A DNA stretch of 64,000 nucleotides from Aquisphaera giovannonii (GTDB taxonomy: Bacteria; Planctomycetota; Planctomycetia; Isosphaerales; Isosphaeraceae). The notes under the pieces were generated by a model. That model worked only from the letters and a program-made list of their open reading frames with translations, searched no databases and was not told where the DNA came from. The stretch is from the NCBI RefSeq assembly GCF_008087625.1, contig NZ_CP042997.1:5766001-5830000 (forward strand). The letters are read 5' to 3'. Shown here piece after piece: positions 19,069 to 28,292 of this stretch (positions are counted from its first letter, which is position 1; each line of letters begins with the position of its first letter). Both the position numbers and the translations under genes were made by a program.

Positions 19069-19875
19069 ATGGCAGGCCCGCCGATGCCCCTCGACGTGAC
19101 GCCCCACGACGCATCGATGATCGCCGACGCCGCGGCCCGCCTGGCGTCCGGGATGGCCGTGATGCTCCTGGCCACCTCGTGGCGCGAGGTGCCGCTGCGA
19201 TTCCTCCGGACGCATTGCGTCGTGATCCTCGGGCTCCTCGTCCTGGCGGCGCTGGACGACTCGCGGGCCGGGGGCACGCGGGCCGGGGTGTCGCTGCTGG
19301 GGGCGGGGGCCTTCCTGGCCTACGTCGGCGCGACGGCGTGGGGGCTCGGCCTGCCGCGGGTCGCGATCCCGGCGACCTGGCTGCTCGCCGGGGCGGCCGC
19401 CGCGTGGCTGGCGATGGCATCCGGGGGGGGCGGGCCGGCGGCCCTGGCCCTCGCCGCGGCCGGCCGGTATGCCTCCGGGTTCGTGCTGGGGGCCACGCTC
19501 ACCGCGATGCTCCTGGGCCACCACTACCTGACCGCGCCGGCGATGTCGATCGAGCCGCTGAAGCGATACGTGAAGGCGATGGGCTGGGGGCTCCTGGCCC
19601 GCGGCCTGGTCGGCGTCGCGGCGATGGCGCTGGCCCACCGGGGTGTGCTGCCCTCGCCGGCCGCCGCCGGGCATCTGGGCCCGCCGCTGCTCCTGCTGAT
19701 GCGATGGGGCATGGGCTTCGCCGCGCCCGCGCTGGCGACGGCCCTCGCCTGGAAGACGGCGCAGATCCGGTCCACGCAATCCGCGACGGGGATCCTCTAC
19801 GTCGCGATGACGCTCCTCCTCGTCGGCGAGCTGACCGCGATGATCGCCGCGAGGGCCGGGGCGGCCGTCGGGTGA
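19069..19875 (+). CDS. Hypothetical polytopic membrane protein
   Basis: A 268 aa protein with about seven hydrophobic segments and little else. Conserved-looking polar spots are HHYL with the following SIEPLKRYVKAM loop, and the loop AWKTAQIRSTQSATGILY, which could be functional sites inside or near the membrane. I do not recognise the family. It starts 96 bp after folE on the same strand and precedes another small membrane protein, but the gaps argue against tight coupling. The ATG at 19069 could equally be the one at 19084. Confidence 0.7.
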   Translation: MAGPPMPLDVTPHDASMIADAAARLASGMAVMLLATSWREVPLRFLRTHCVVILGLLVLAALDDSRAGGTRAGVSLLGAGAFLAYVGATAWGLGLPRVAIPATWLLAGAAAAWLAMASGGGGPAALALAAAGRYASGFVLGATLTAMLLGHHYLTAPAMSIEPLKRYVKAMGWGLLARGLVGVAAMALAHRGVLPSPAAAGHLGPPLLLLMRWGMGFAAPALATALAWKTAQIRSTQSATGILYVAMTLLLVGELTAMIAARAGAAVG

Positions 19876-20037
19876 GGCCTCCCGGCCAGGCCGCGGGCCG
19901 TGCTTCGCTCGGCCGCGGGCGACATCGGGCCGGGTCGCTGTTCGCCCGGCGCATCCGCGGTTAGAATCGTAGGGGTCGCGGGCCGAGCGGTCGGCGGCCT
20001 CGTGACCCGCCGCGACGATCGGAGCGACCAGGCCCCC

Positions 20038-20568
20038 ATGGAACTGACCTTCTCGTGCCCGCGGTGCCAGGCGGTCGGCCACGTCCCCGGGGTGGAGCGG
20101 GCCGGCGTCGGGCCCTGCAAGGCCTGCGGGGCGGAGCGGGCGCTGCACGGCGAGGCGTTCGAGGAAGGGCGGCTCGCGGCCTGCCCCTGGTGCGGGACGG
20201 CCGACCTGTACATCCAGAAGGACTTCCCCCAGGCGCTCGGCCTGGCCATCGTCCTCGTCGGCTTCGCCATCAGCACCGTCTTCTGGTACCTGGAGCGGCC
20301 GATCGTCACCTACCTGATCCTGCTGGCCTCGGCCCTCCTCGACATGATCCTCTACTACCGCGTGCCCGACGTGACGATCTGCTATCGCTGCCTGGCCCAG
20401 GTCCGCGGCGAGGGCTCCAACCCCGGCGGCCGGTTCCGCCCGTTCGACCTGGCGGTCGGCGAGCGATACCGCCAGGAGCGGCTCCGCGTCGACGAGCTGC
20501 GGCGGCGCGACGCCCCATCCCTGCCCGGGGCGTCCGGCGTCCCCGACGAGGCCATCCCCCGCACCTGA
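20038..20568 (+). CDS. Small zinc-ribbon membrane protein
   Basis: A 176 aa protein with an N-terminal zinc ribbon built from CPRC, CKAC and CPWC pairs in the first ~60 residues, then two adjacent hydrophobic helices (LGLAIVLVGFAISTVFWYL and VTYLILLASALLDMILYY). A further CYRC pair lies just after them, and the tail is charged. The function is unknown. The ATG at 20038 places the first Cys pair at residues 7-10. A TAGAAT -10-like box at 19962-19967 is upstream. It precedes the large dehydrogenase gene by 92 bp. Confidence 0.75.
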   Translation: MELTFSCPRCQAVGHVPGVERAGVGPCKACGAERALHGEAFEEGRLAACPWCGTADLYIQKDFPQALGLAIVLVGFAISTVFWYLERPIVTYLILLASALLDMILYYRVPDVTICYRCLAQVRGEGSNPGGRFRPFDLAVGERYRQERLRVDELRRRDAPSLPGASGVPDEAIPRT

Positions 20569-20660
20569 GATGAGAGCCCGGCCGGGCCGCCGGCCCTCGC
20601 CGCGGGGCGCCCCGATCGTCCCGTCTCCCCCCCATCTCCCTTTGAGGCCTGCCCCGACCC

Positions 20661-23600
20661 GTGGATGAGCGTCGTGCGAGGATCTTCGATGACCTGCGCG
20701 GGGTGCTCGACGGCGAGCTCGAGTTCGAGCCGTCGGCGAGGGCCTCGTACGCGTTCGGGGCGAGCCTCTACGAGGTCGAGCCCCTGGGCGTGGTCGCGCC
20801 CCGCACGGAGCACGACGTGGTGGCGGTGGTCCGCTACGCGGCCGAGCACCGCCTGCCGCTGCACGCCCGCGGGGCGGCGACGGACTCCGGGGGCGGGGCG
20901 CTGGGGCCGGGGCTGGTCATCGACTTCAGCCGGCACCTCCGCAAGGTCGTCCACGACGCCGGCGACCACGTGGTCGTGGAGCCGGGAATCACCCCGGACG
21001 CCCTCAACGCGCACCTCGCCCCGCTGGGCCGCCGCGTGGAGCCGGTCCCGGTCAACGCCGCGGTCGGCACCGTGGGCGGGATGATCGCCGTGGACGCGGC
21101 CGGCGAGCGCTCGCCGCGGTTCGGGTCGATGGCCGACCAGGTGGAGCGGCTCCGGGTCGTCTTCGCGCAGGGGGAGACGGCCGACGTCGGGTTCTCGCCC
21201 TGGCCGTCCTCCGACGACGACGCGACGACCCTGGCCGACTCGATCGTCCGCAAGCTGCACAACATCCGCCGGATGGCCCTCCGCCGGCCCGCCCCGCCCT
21301 CCGCCGCCCTGCCCAGGAACCGTGCCGGCTACGCCCTCTCCCGGGCCTGCACCGACGACGGGATCGACCTGGCCCGCCTGATCTGCGGCTCGGAGGGGAC
21401 GCTGGCGCTGGTGCTCCAGGCGGCTCTCAGGACGGTGCCGCTGCCGGGCGCGCAGGGCGTGGCGCTGCTCCCCTTCGGCCGGATCGCCGACGCCGCCGAC
21501 GCCGCCCGCCGGTGCCTGGAGGCGGGCCTGGCGCCCTCGGCCTGCGACCTCTACGACTGGCGGCTGCTGAGCCTGGCGCGGGACGTGGATCCGGCCCTCC
21601 ACTCGTGGATCCCGGAGGCCGCCCGCTCGGCGCTGGTGGTGGAGTTCGAGGCCGATTCGGCCGACGAGGTCGCCGGGGCCCTGCGGCGGCTGGCCGGGCG
21701 GCTGGCCCGCGACGGGCGGTTCGTCGGCGAGCCCGCGACGGCGACTCGCCGCGCCGACTGCGAGCGGCTGGTGGGCCTCCGCCGGCTGGCCGAGCCTCTG
21801 CTCATGAAGGCCGGCGCGGCGGCGCGGCCGATCTCCGCGATGGACGACGTCGCCGTGCCCCCGGAGCAGCTCGGCCCCGTGATCGCCCGGTTCCAGGAGG
21901 TCATGAAGCGCCTGGGGATCATGTGGACCCTGAGCGCCGGCGCCGCCGACGGGCGGATCCGCCTGCGGCCGTTCCTGGACCCGGCCGACCCGGGCGACCG
22001 GTCGCGGATCGAGCCCCTGGCCGCGGAGCTGTACGAGATCGTCCTGGAGGCCGGGGGCACCGTCTCGGCGTCGTCGGGATGCGGCCTGGCCCGGACGCAG
22101 TTCCTGCCCCGGCAGTACGGCGACCTCGTGCAGACCTTCCGCGACATCAAGGACGCGTTCGACCCGGCGGGCCTGCTGAACCCCGGCAAGGTGATCGGCG
22201 ACGACCCGCACCAGATGTCCCGCGACCTGAAGCGGTTCCCGGCGGCCGCCCCCGCGGCGGCGGCCGACTCCGTGCTCCTCGCCGCGGCCGGCTCCGGCAC
22301 CCACCGGGTGGTGCCCGCGGAGGGCCGGGCCGAGGCCCCGACGCCGGGGCCCGAGGTCATCCTGCCGGTGCTCCGCTGGCCGGAGCCGGGGGCGGTCGGC
22401 ATCGCGTCGGCCTGCCACGGCTGCGGCGCCTGCCGCGGCCTGGAGCCGGCGATGCGGATGTGCCCGAGCTACCGGGCCCACCGCCGGGAGGAGGCGACCC
22501 CGCGGTCGCAGGCGAACCTGCTCCGCCAGGTCGCCTCCGGGGCGGCGGACCCGAAGCTCTGGGGCAGCGAGGAATCCCGGCAGCTCGCCTCGCTCTGCAT
22601 CCACTGCAAGCTCTGCAAGACCGAATGCCCCGCGGAGATCGACGTCTCCGGCCTGATGCTCGAGGCCAAGGCCGCCTACGTGGAGCTGCACGGCCTGCCG
22701 CCGGGCGACTGGGTCTTCTCCCGCCTGGAGATGTGGGCCCGGCTGGCCAGCCGGTTCCCCATCCTCTCCAACTTCCTGCTCTCGCGGCGGTCCGCCCGCT
22801 GGGTCATCGAGCGGCTCCTGGGCGTGTCCCGCCATCGCGTCCTGCCGCCGGTGCGGCGGACGCCCTTCACCCGGCGGGCCGCCCGCATGGGCCTGACCAA
22901 GGCCCGCCCCCACGAGCCGGGCCCCCGGGCGGCCTACTTCGTGGACGTCTACGCCAACTACTACGACCACGAGCTGGCCGAGGCCGTCGTGGACGTCCTC
23001 CGCCGGGCCGAGGTGAACGTCTTCGTCCCGCCCCGCCAGCGCAGCTCCGGCATGGCGCCCCTGATCGTCGGCGACGTGGACTACGCCCGCGACCTCGCCG
23101 TCAGCAACCTCCGCGTCCTGGGCAACGCCGTCCGCGACGGCTACACGATCGTCTGCTCCGAGCCCACCGCCGCGCTCATGATCCGCCACGAGTACGTCAA
23201 GCTCACCGGCGACCTGGATGCGGAGCTCGTCGCCCAGAACACGATGGACCTGGGCCAGTACCTGCGGGGGCTCGACGCCCGCGGCCAGCTCCCGACGCCC
23301 AGCGACCCGCTCCACGCCCGCGTCGGCTACCACCAGCCCTGCCACCTGCGCGCCCTCGGCGTCGGCACGCCGGGCCTGGAGCTGATCCGCAAGATCCCGG
23401 AGCTGGACGTGGAGTTCATCGACCGCGGCTGCTCCGGCATGGGCGGCACCTACGGCCTGGCCCGCGGCCAGTTCCGCACCTCCCTCCGCGCCGGCCGCCA
23501 GCTCGTCCGCCGCCTCCGCGACGACGACATCGAGATCGGCTCCACCGAGTGCGGCGCCTGCCGCATCCAGATGGAGCAGGGCCAGACCAAGCGCACCCTC

Positions 23601-23693
23601 CACCCGATCAAGCTCCTGAGCCTCGCCTACGGCCTGAACCCCTCGCTCCGGCGACACTTCAAGGATCCCAAGCCCAGGCATGTGATGTTCTGA
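20661..23693 (+). CDS. Fused FAD-linked oxidase / iron-sulfur (GlcD-GlcF-like) dehydrogenase
   Basis: A 1010 aa protein. Residues ~1-520 are a FAD-binding type-4 oxidase (PF01565/PF02913) like GlcD or D-lactate/D-2-hydroxyglutarate dehydrogenase, with the C-terminal signature DIKDAFDPAGLLNPGKV. Residues ~580-660 hold two ferredoxin-type 4Fe-4S motifs (CHGCGACRG...CP and CIHCKLCKTECP). Residues ~730-1000 are a CCG-type heterodisulfide-reductase-like region with HQPCHLRAL and STECGACRIQ. This is the architecture of YdiJ-like membrane-associated dehydrogenases that pass electrons from 2-hydroxyacids to the quinone pool. The substrate cannot be read from sequence. The start is GTG at 20661. Confidence 0.9.
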   Translation: MDERRARIFDDLRGVLDGELEFEPSARASYAFGASLYEVEPLGVVAPRTEHDVVAVVRYAAEHRLPLHARGAATDSGGGALGPGLVIDFSRHLRKVVHDAGDHVVVEPGITPDALNAHLAPLGRRVEPVPVNAAVGTVGGMIAVDAAGERSPRFGSMADQVERLRVVFAQGETADVGFSPWPSSDDDATTLADSIVRKLHNIRRMALRRPAPPSAALPRNRAGYALSRACTDDGIDLARLICGSEGTLALVLQAALRTVPLPGAQGVALLPFGRIADAADAARRCLEAGLAPSACDLYDWRLLSLARDVDPALHSWIPEAARSALVVEFEADSADEVAGALRRLAGRLARDGRFVGEPATATRRADCERLVGLRRLAEPLLMKAGAAARPISAMDDVAVPPEQLGPVIARFQEVMKRLGIMWTLSAGAADGRIRLRPFLDPADPGDRSRIEPLAAELYEIVLEAGGTVSASSGCGLARTQFLPRQYGDLVQTFRDIKDAFDPAGLLNPGKVIGDDPHQMSRDLKRFPAAAPAAAADSVLLAAAGSGTHRVVPAEGRAEAPTPGPEVILPVLRWPEPGAVGIASACHGCGACRGLEPAMRMCPSYRAHRREEATPRSQANLLRQVASGAADPKLWGSEESRQLASLCIHCKLCKTECPAEIDVSGLMLEAKAAYVELHGLPPGDWVFSRLEMWARLASRFPILSNFLLSRRSARWVIERLLGVSRHRVLPPVRRTPFTRRAARMGLTKARPHEPGPRAAYFVDVYANYYDHELAEAVVDVLRRAEVNVFVPPRQRSSGMAPLIVGDVDYARDLAVSNLRVLGNAVRDGYTIVCSEPTAALMIRHEYVKLTGDLDAELVAQNTMDLGQYLRGLDARGQLPTPSDPLHARVGYHQPCHLRALGVGTPGLELIRKIPELDVEFIDRGCSGMGGTYGLARGQFRTSLRAGRQLVRRLRDDDIEIGSTECGACRIQMEQGQTKRTLHPIKLLSLAYGLNPSLRRHFKDPKPRHVMF

Positions 23694-24362
23694 GGCGGCG
23701 GTTGCCTGTGGCCTTAGCCGGGGCAAGGCCTGGTCCTCCGGCGGCGGCAGGGCGCCGTCCTCGACGCCGTCTTTCAGCTTCCCTAGGTCAAATTCATAAC
23801 GAGCACGGATGGCCCACCAATCGCGGTAGAGGAAGATATTGACCTCTCGTCGCGGGCCCGAATGGGCCCGATCCGCGATGGCCTTGACCGCGTCGCGATA
23901 GTGGCCCGAGAGGTGGTCGGGCAGGCCGTCGAGCCGGCAGCAATAGTAGAAGCGGTCCTGCTGGCGCGCGACGAAACGCTCCGACGCCCTCCCCTGAATC
24001 TCTCCCGCGCGATTCAGGCGTTCCCAGCTACCGACGCGACGCTCCGTGTCGTCGTAGATGACCGGATCGACGAGGGCAAGGTCCAGGTCCGACTTGACGT
24101 CGTATCCCTGCCAGAGCTTGTCCTTGCGCGGCGTGATGCTGAATCCGATGAGGCAACTGCCCCTCAGGACGATGCTCTGGGGCGGGACGTTGAAGCGCGA
24201 CGCAACGTCCTCCAGGAAGTCGTAATAAGCCTCATAGTTCGGGAAGGCACGCGGCGTCGCGCGGAGGAGGTACTGATTGATCAGCCGTCTCGGTTCCTCG
24301 GCGGCCAGCTTGAGGAATTCGGATGGTGACCAGTGGATCCTCCAGTGTTCGTCGAGCCGCAT
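23694..24362 (-). CDS. Nucleotidyltransferase-like protein with no in-frame stop before the convergent gene
   Basis: The recognisable protein is about 220 aa. It has a polymerase-beta-type nucleotidyltransferase signature: RGSCLIGFSITPRK, then YDVKSDLDLALVDP with the DxD acidic pair. Tyr/Trp-rich segments (DRFYYCC, YRDWWAIRARYEFDL) follow. The ATG at 24362 overlaps the TGA of the upstream gene (TGATG) behind a GGAGG, so the two are translationally coupled. The frame stays open past 23693 into the antisense strand of the dehydrogenase gene (no stop until ~20382). The true C-terminus is therefore not visible here; I end it at the convergent stop. It may be truncated by rearrangement or hold a frameshift near 23720, where a neighbouring frame has TAA. 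Confidence 0.6.
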
Positions 24363-24892
24363 CAGTCCTCCGCCGGGCTGACGATCACGAGCGGCTGTCG
24401 AAAGGAGCCGTCGCGCTCGAACAACGGCTCGTTGAACGTGAGCCGGACGTGGTGATAGTGACCGTTGATGGCGGTTGGGCAGGTGAATATCGGCCCGCTC
24501 CTGCGATAATCCCGGCGAGAGACCTCGTTGCCGCAGATGGGGCAGGGGTCGATATCCCGGAAGCCGCAGTTCGGGCAGACCGTCGGAAGCGTGGGGCCTG
24601 CGACATTGCCGCAGTTGACGCATGCTTCTCCAAGCCGTTCCGTCGCCTCAGTGACCACGATCCCGTGCCCCGCATCGTGATCGGCCAGGAACCTCCGCAC
24701 GGCGTCGAAGTCGTCGGCGTTGAACTCGAAGTAGGGTTGACCGTCCCTGTTGCGATGGACGCCATTCAGCGGGTTCTCGGGATCGAGCCGCGGCCTCAAG
24801 GCCTCCACGGCCTGGGTGCGAATCCGCGAGGCCACCCGCAACTGCTCTCGCCGGTCGGCTACGTTGGTGATCGTGACCCGGGTCCGAGGCAT
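24362..24892 (-). CDS. Hypothetical protein with a two-part zinc ribbon
   Basis: A 176 aa protein. The N-terminal ~100 residues are charged and contain a hydrophilic alpha/beta stretch (QPYFEFNADDFDAVRRFLAD). The C-terminal half holds three Cys pairs, CVNC, CPNC and CPIC, typical of zinc-ribbon folds, then a segment ending in VRLTFNEPLFERDGSF. I do not recognise the family. It is the first gene of a two-gene unit, its TGA overlapping the ATG of a nucleotidyltransferase-like gene. The start at 24892 was chosen because the 84-residue extension upstream is low-complexity Arg/Pro sequence. The pair looks like an acquired cassette, possibly defence or RNA related, but that is inference. Confidence 0.65.
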   Translation of the reverse strand: MPRTRVTITNVADRREQLRVASRIRTQAVEALRPRLDPENPLNGVHRNRDGQPYFEFNADDFDAVRRFLADHDAGHGIVVTEATERLGEACVNCGNVAGPTLPTVCPNCGFRDIDPCPICGNEVSRRDYRRSGPIFTCPTAINGHYHHVRLTFNEPLFERDGSFRQPLVIVSPAED

Positions 24893-25427
24893 GGCGATAC
24901 TCCGGGGGCATGGTTGTGGTCGATGCCCCGTGATGGTGTCAATCTCTGTCCCCTGGATTATATCCGGACGCCGTCCCCTCCCCCAGCGGATCTCATCCGC
25001 CGAGCATCCGGCCCGACGTCTCGGCCGGGGTTGTCCCGCGCGGCGGGGGTTCGATGCGGGGCGCCGAGGCGATTGAAGGCGGAAGGGGTCGTCTATGCAT
25101 TTCCGCGCGCGTCGTCGCGATTGATCCGCGTTCCGACTTGCCACCGGGGGGGACTTGGGGTAAAAGGCCCGAGCCTGTCATATCTTTGATCGGCGACGGC
25201 CGGGCCGACGCGTGAGCGGGACCAGGGAAGGGTCCCGAGCCGCGGCGCCGGGAGGCCCAATTCGGGCCCGGGCTCGTCGCCATGGCGATGGGGGGGGCGA
25301 TCGTCGCCCCCCGGGACATGGACCCGGAAGATCGGCCCGTCCGCAGGGGCATGCCGGCCGGCCGCGATCGCGACGATCGCCGGCCGGGGGGCGACCGCGG
25401 GCCGGGACGGTCCAGGAAAGATCGCTC
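24893..25427. other. Divergent intergenic region upstream of the bamA-like gene
   Basis: About 535 bp. It must hold the promoters of the zinc-ribbon gene (minus) and the BamA-type gene (plus). No -35/-10 pair stands out, and I found no repeat or small gene. Arg/Pro-rich open frames across it are compositional. Confidence 0.35.
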
Positions 25428-28292
25428 ATGGGACGATCCGGAAATCGACGCTCCGACGGGCCACGGACGGCCCGCGCGGGGGCACGGATGAGCGGCGCGT
25501 GGCCATGGCGCGTGCTCGCCCCTCTGGCCCTGCTGGCGATGGCCGCCGGCGACCCGTCGGGGCGGTGGACGCTCCCCGCGGCCCGCGCCGGGGACCAGCT
25601 CCCGGAAGGGATCGTGACCGAGGTCCGGATCGAGGGCAACACGACGATCCCCGCGGAGAAGCTCCGCGCGCACCTCCTGAGCCGGGCCGGGCAGCCGCTC
25701 GACCAGCAGAAGGTGGAGGCCGACATCAAGAGCCTCATCGCCAAGGGGGGGCTCTCCGACGTCTCGCCGTACTACGACGAGTCGCCGCCGAAGAGCGGCA
25801 AGTTCATCCTCATCTTCCGCGTCCGCGAGATGCCGGTCCTCAGGGTCGTCGAGTTCCGGGGGCGGAAGGCCGTCTCCCAGAAGGAGATCGAGGAGGCCAC
25901 CGACCTGAAGGTCGGCAACCGGGCCGACTCCACCAAGACCCGGCTGGCCCTCGGGCAGATCCAGCGCCTCTACCAGGAGAAGGGCTACGACCTCGCCGAG
26001 GTGCGCCTCCTGGAGGGGGGCAACATGGGCGACACGAAGGCCATCTTCCAGATCTTCGAGGGGCCCAAGTTCAAGGTCCACAGCATCGACTTCAAGGGGA
26101 ACGTCTTCGCCACCGACGCCCGGCTGCGGACGATGGTCGCCAGCCGGCCCCCGATCCTGGGCGTGGTCGGCGGCAAGTACCACCGGGACCTGCTCGACGA
26201 GGACGTGCGGAAGCTCAAGGAGTACTACCAGTCGCAGGGCTTCTACGAGGTCAAGGTCACGCCCGTCACGCGGCCCGGGTCCAGCCTCGGCGACATCAAC
26301 CTCACGTTCGTGATCTCCGAGGGGACGCGGTACAGCGTCCGCAACCTGCTCTTCGAGGGGAACGAGAAGATCAAGACCGCGGAGCTCCGCGAGGGGCTCC
26401 AGCTCCACTCCGGCAAGCCCTTCCTGGAGGCGGTGAAGGAGGCCGACCTGAAGCTCCTGAAGTCCCGCTACTACGCCCTCGGCTGCGCGGACGTCAGCGT
26501 CACCTTCGAGCCGCGGTTCACCAACCAGCTCGGCGTGGTGGACCTGGTCTACAAGATCGAGGAGGGCCAGGCGTACCTCGTCGGCGAGATGCCCGTCTAC
26601 GGCAACACGCGGACCAGGGACAAGGTGATCCGCCGCGAGGCGGCGATGGCCGGGGTGCTCCCCGGCGAGATCCTCGACATGAACCGCGTGGAGGTCTACA
26701 AGCAGCGGCTCAACGCCCTGGGCTACTTCCACGGCAACATGCCCCAGCAGGGGGGCCAGGACCTGGGGGGCAAGCCGCTGGAGGTCCGGGTCCTCAACAA
26801 GCGGCCCGGCGACAAGCCGTACGGCGACCTGATGCTGCCCCTGATGGGCGAGGGCGTGACCCAGGCCCGCATGCAGGACCCCGGCTCGGGCGTGGAGCTC
26901 GTCCCGGCCCCCGAGGGCCTGGACGCCGGCGGCGCCGCCGCGGGCTCAGGGGCCGGCGCCGGCGCGGCCGGCGGCACGCCCGGGGCCGGCGGCTTCGGCG
27001 CGGGGAACCTGTTCGCGCCCCCGGCCGACGCCACGCCGCCCTTGACCGTGCCCCCGGCGCGGGCCGGCCGCAGGGCCGCCGCCAACGCCGCGGCCAACGG
27101 CGCCGCGCCCGGCGGGACGCCGCCGCCGCTGGGCAGCGGCGAGCTGCCGAACACCTACCCGAGCCTCCCCGGCACCAACATGACGAGCGTCGGCCCGGAC
27201 CTGAACGACCCGTTCCGCAACCGGTCGTATGCCGACATCCTCACGAGCGTGGACGAGGCACCCACCGGCCGGTTCATGGTCGGCGTCGCGGCCAGCAGCT
27301 ACCAGGGGCTCTTCGGCAACGTGACGGTCTACGAGAAGAACTTCGACATCTTCAACGTCCCGCGGTCGTTCAATGACATCTTCAACGGCACGGCGTTCCG
27401 CGGGGGCGGCCAGGAGTTCCGGCTGAACATCCAGCCGGGCACGCTGATCAACAAGTTCGAGGCCAGCCTCCGCGAGCCGTACCTCTTCGACCTGCCCATC
27501 GGGGCGGGCGTCGCCGGCTACTGGTTCAGCCGCTTCTACCCCGACTGGGACGAGCGCCGGGGCGGCGGCCGGTTCTCGCTAGGCCGCCAGTTCGGCACGA
27601 GCACGTACGCCGACGTGGCCGTCCGCGTCGAGGACATCAACTTCTTCGGCTTCCGCAGCCCGGCCCCCGCCGAGTACCTGGCCGTGGCCGGCGAGTCGTT
27701 CCTGGCGTCGATCCGGCCGAGCCTCCGCTTCGACAACCGCAACAACCCGTTCATGCCCAACAAGGGGCAGTACGCCGAGTTCTCCGTCGAGCAGGGCTGG
27801 GGCTCCTTCACCTGGACCAAGGCCGACGCCGAGGGCCGGGCCTACTTCCCCACCGGCAGCCGGCCCGACGGCAGCGGCAAGCGGTTCTTCACCCTCCGCG
27901 GCCACTTCGGCATCGCGACCCAGGGCATCCCGGTCTACGAGAGCTACTTCGCCGGCAACTTCGGCAGCCTCCGCGGCTTCCAGTACCGCACGATCAGCCC
28001 GCACGCCCTGGGCGTCCCCGTCGGCGGCGTCATGATGGCGCTCGGCTCGCTGGAGTACCAGTTCCCGCTGACCGCGAGCGACACCTTCCACCAGGTCGTC
28101 TTCTGCGACTTCGGCACCGTCGAGGGGGACTACAACTTCCACAAGATCCGGGCCTCCGTGGGCACCGGCCTGCGGATGCTCATCCCCCAGATGGGCCCGG
28201 TCCCCCTGGGCTTCGACCTCGCCTTCCCGATCTCCTACGCCGACGGCGACCGCCTCCGCTACTTCAACTTCAGCATGGGGGCGATGTACTGA
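25428..28292 (+). CDS. bamA: BamA/Omp85-type outer-membrane assembly protein
   Basis: A 954 aa protein of the family that folds beta-barrels into the outer membrane. After a long basic leader and signal peptide, repeated POTRA-type units are seen from residue ~60 to ~460; each has a 'V..I.f.GN..i....l' strand-turn and a 'Y...GY/GF' helix (for example YQEKGYDLAEV and YYQSQGFYEVKV). A Gly/Ala/Pro-rich low-complexity insert of ~80 residues (about 26910-27150) comes next, then a C-terminal barrel with the conserved SLRGFQYR (R-G-F/Y signature) and a terminal Tyr. The ATG at 25428 follows AGGAAAG at good spacing; an ATG at 25488 would give a shorter signal peptide. Confidence 0.92.
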   Translation: MGRSGNRRSDGPRTARAGARMSGAWPWRVLAPLALLAMAAGDPSGRWTLPAARAGDQLPEGIVTEVRIEGNTTIPAEKLRAHLLSRAGQPLDQQKVEADIKSLIAKGGLSDVSPYYDESPPKSGKFILIFRVREMPVLRVVEFRGRKAVSQKEIEEATDLKVGNRADSTKTRLALGQIQRLYQEKGYDLAEVRLLEGGNMGDTKAIFQIFEGPKFKVHSIDFKGNVFATDARLRTMVASRPPILGVVGGKYHRDLLDEDVRKLKEYYQSQGFYEVKVTPVTRPGSSLGDINLTFVISEGTRYSVRNLLFEGNEKIKTAELREGLQLHSGKPFLEAVKEADLKLLKSRYYALGCADVSVTFEPRFTNQLGVVDLVYKIEEGQAYLVGEMPVYGNTRTRDKVIRREAAMAGVLPGEILDMNRVEVYKQRLNALGYFHGNMPQQGGQDLGGKPLEVRVLNKRPGDKPYGDLMLPLMGEGVTQARMQDPGSGVELVPAPEGLDAGGAAAGSGAGAGAAGGTPGAGGFGAGNLFAPPADATPPLTVPPARAGRRAAANAAANGAAPGGTPPPLGSGELPNTYPSLPGTNMTSVGPDLNDPFRNRSYADILTSVDEAPTGRFMVGVAASSYQGLFGNVTVYEKNFDIFNVPRSFNDIFNGTAFRGGGQEFRLNIQPGTLINKFEASLREPYLFDLPIGAGVAGYWFSRFYPDWDERRGGGRFSLGRQFGTSTYADVAVRVEDINFFGFRSPAPAEYLAVAGESFLASIRPSLRFDNRNNPFMPNKGQYAEFSVEQGWGSFTWTKADAEGRAYFPTGSRPDGSGKRFFTLRGHFGIATQGIPVYESYFAGNFGSLRGFQYRTISPHALGVPVGGVMMALGSLEYQFPLTASDTFHQVVFCDFGTVEGDYNFHKIRASVGTGLRMLIPQMGPVPLGFDLAFPISYADGDRLRYFNFSMGAMY

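Noticed and set aside
20382-23693. Open minus-strand frame antisense to the dehydrogenase gene
   Set aside because: The plus-strand protein has complete FAD and Fe-S motifs, while the minus-strand translation here has low-complexity Asp/Gly/Ala/Arg repeats only. Just the portion upstream of 23693 is kept, as the NTase-like gene.
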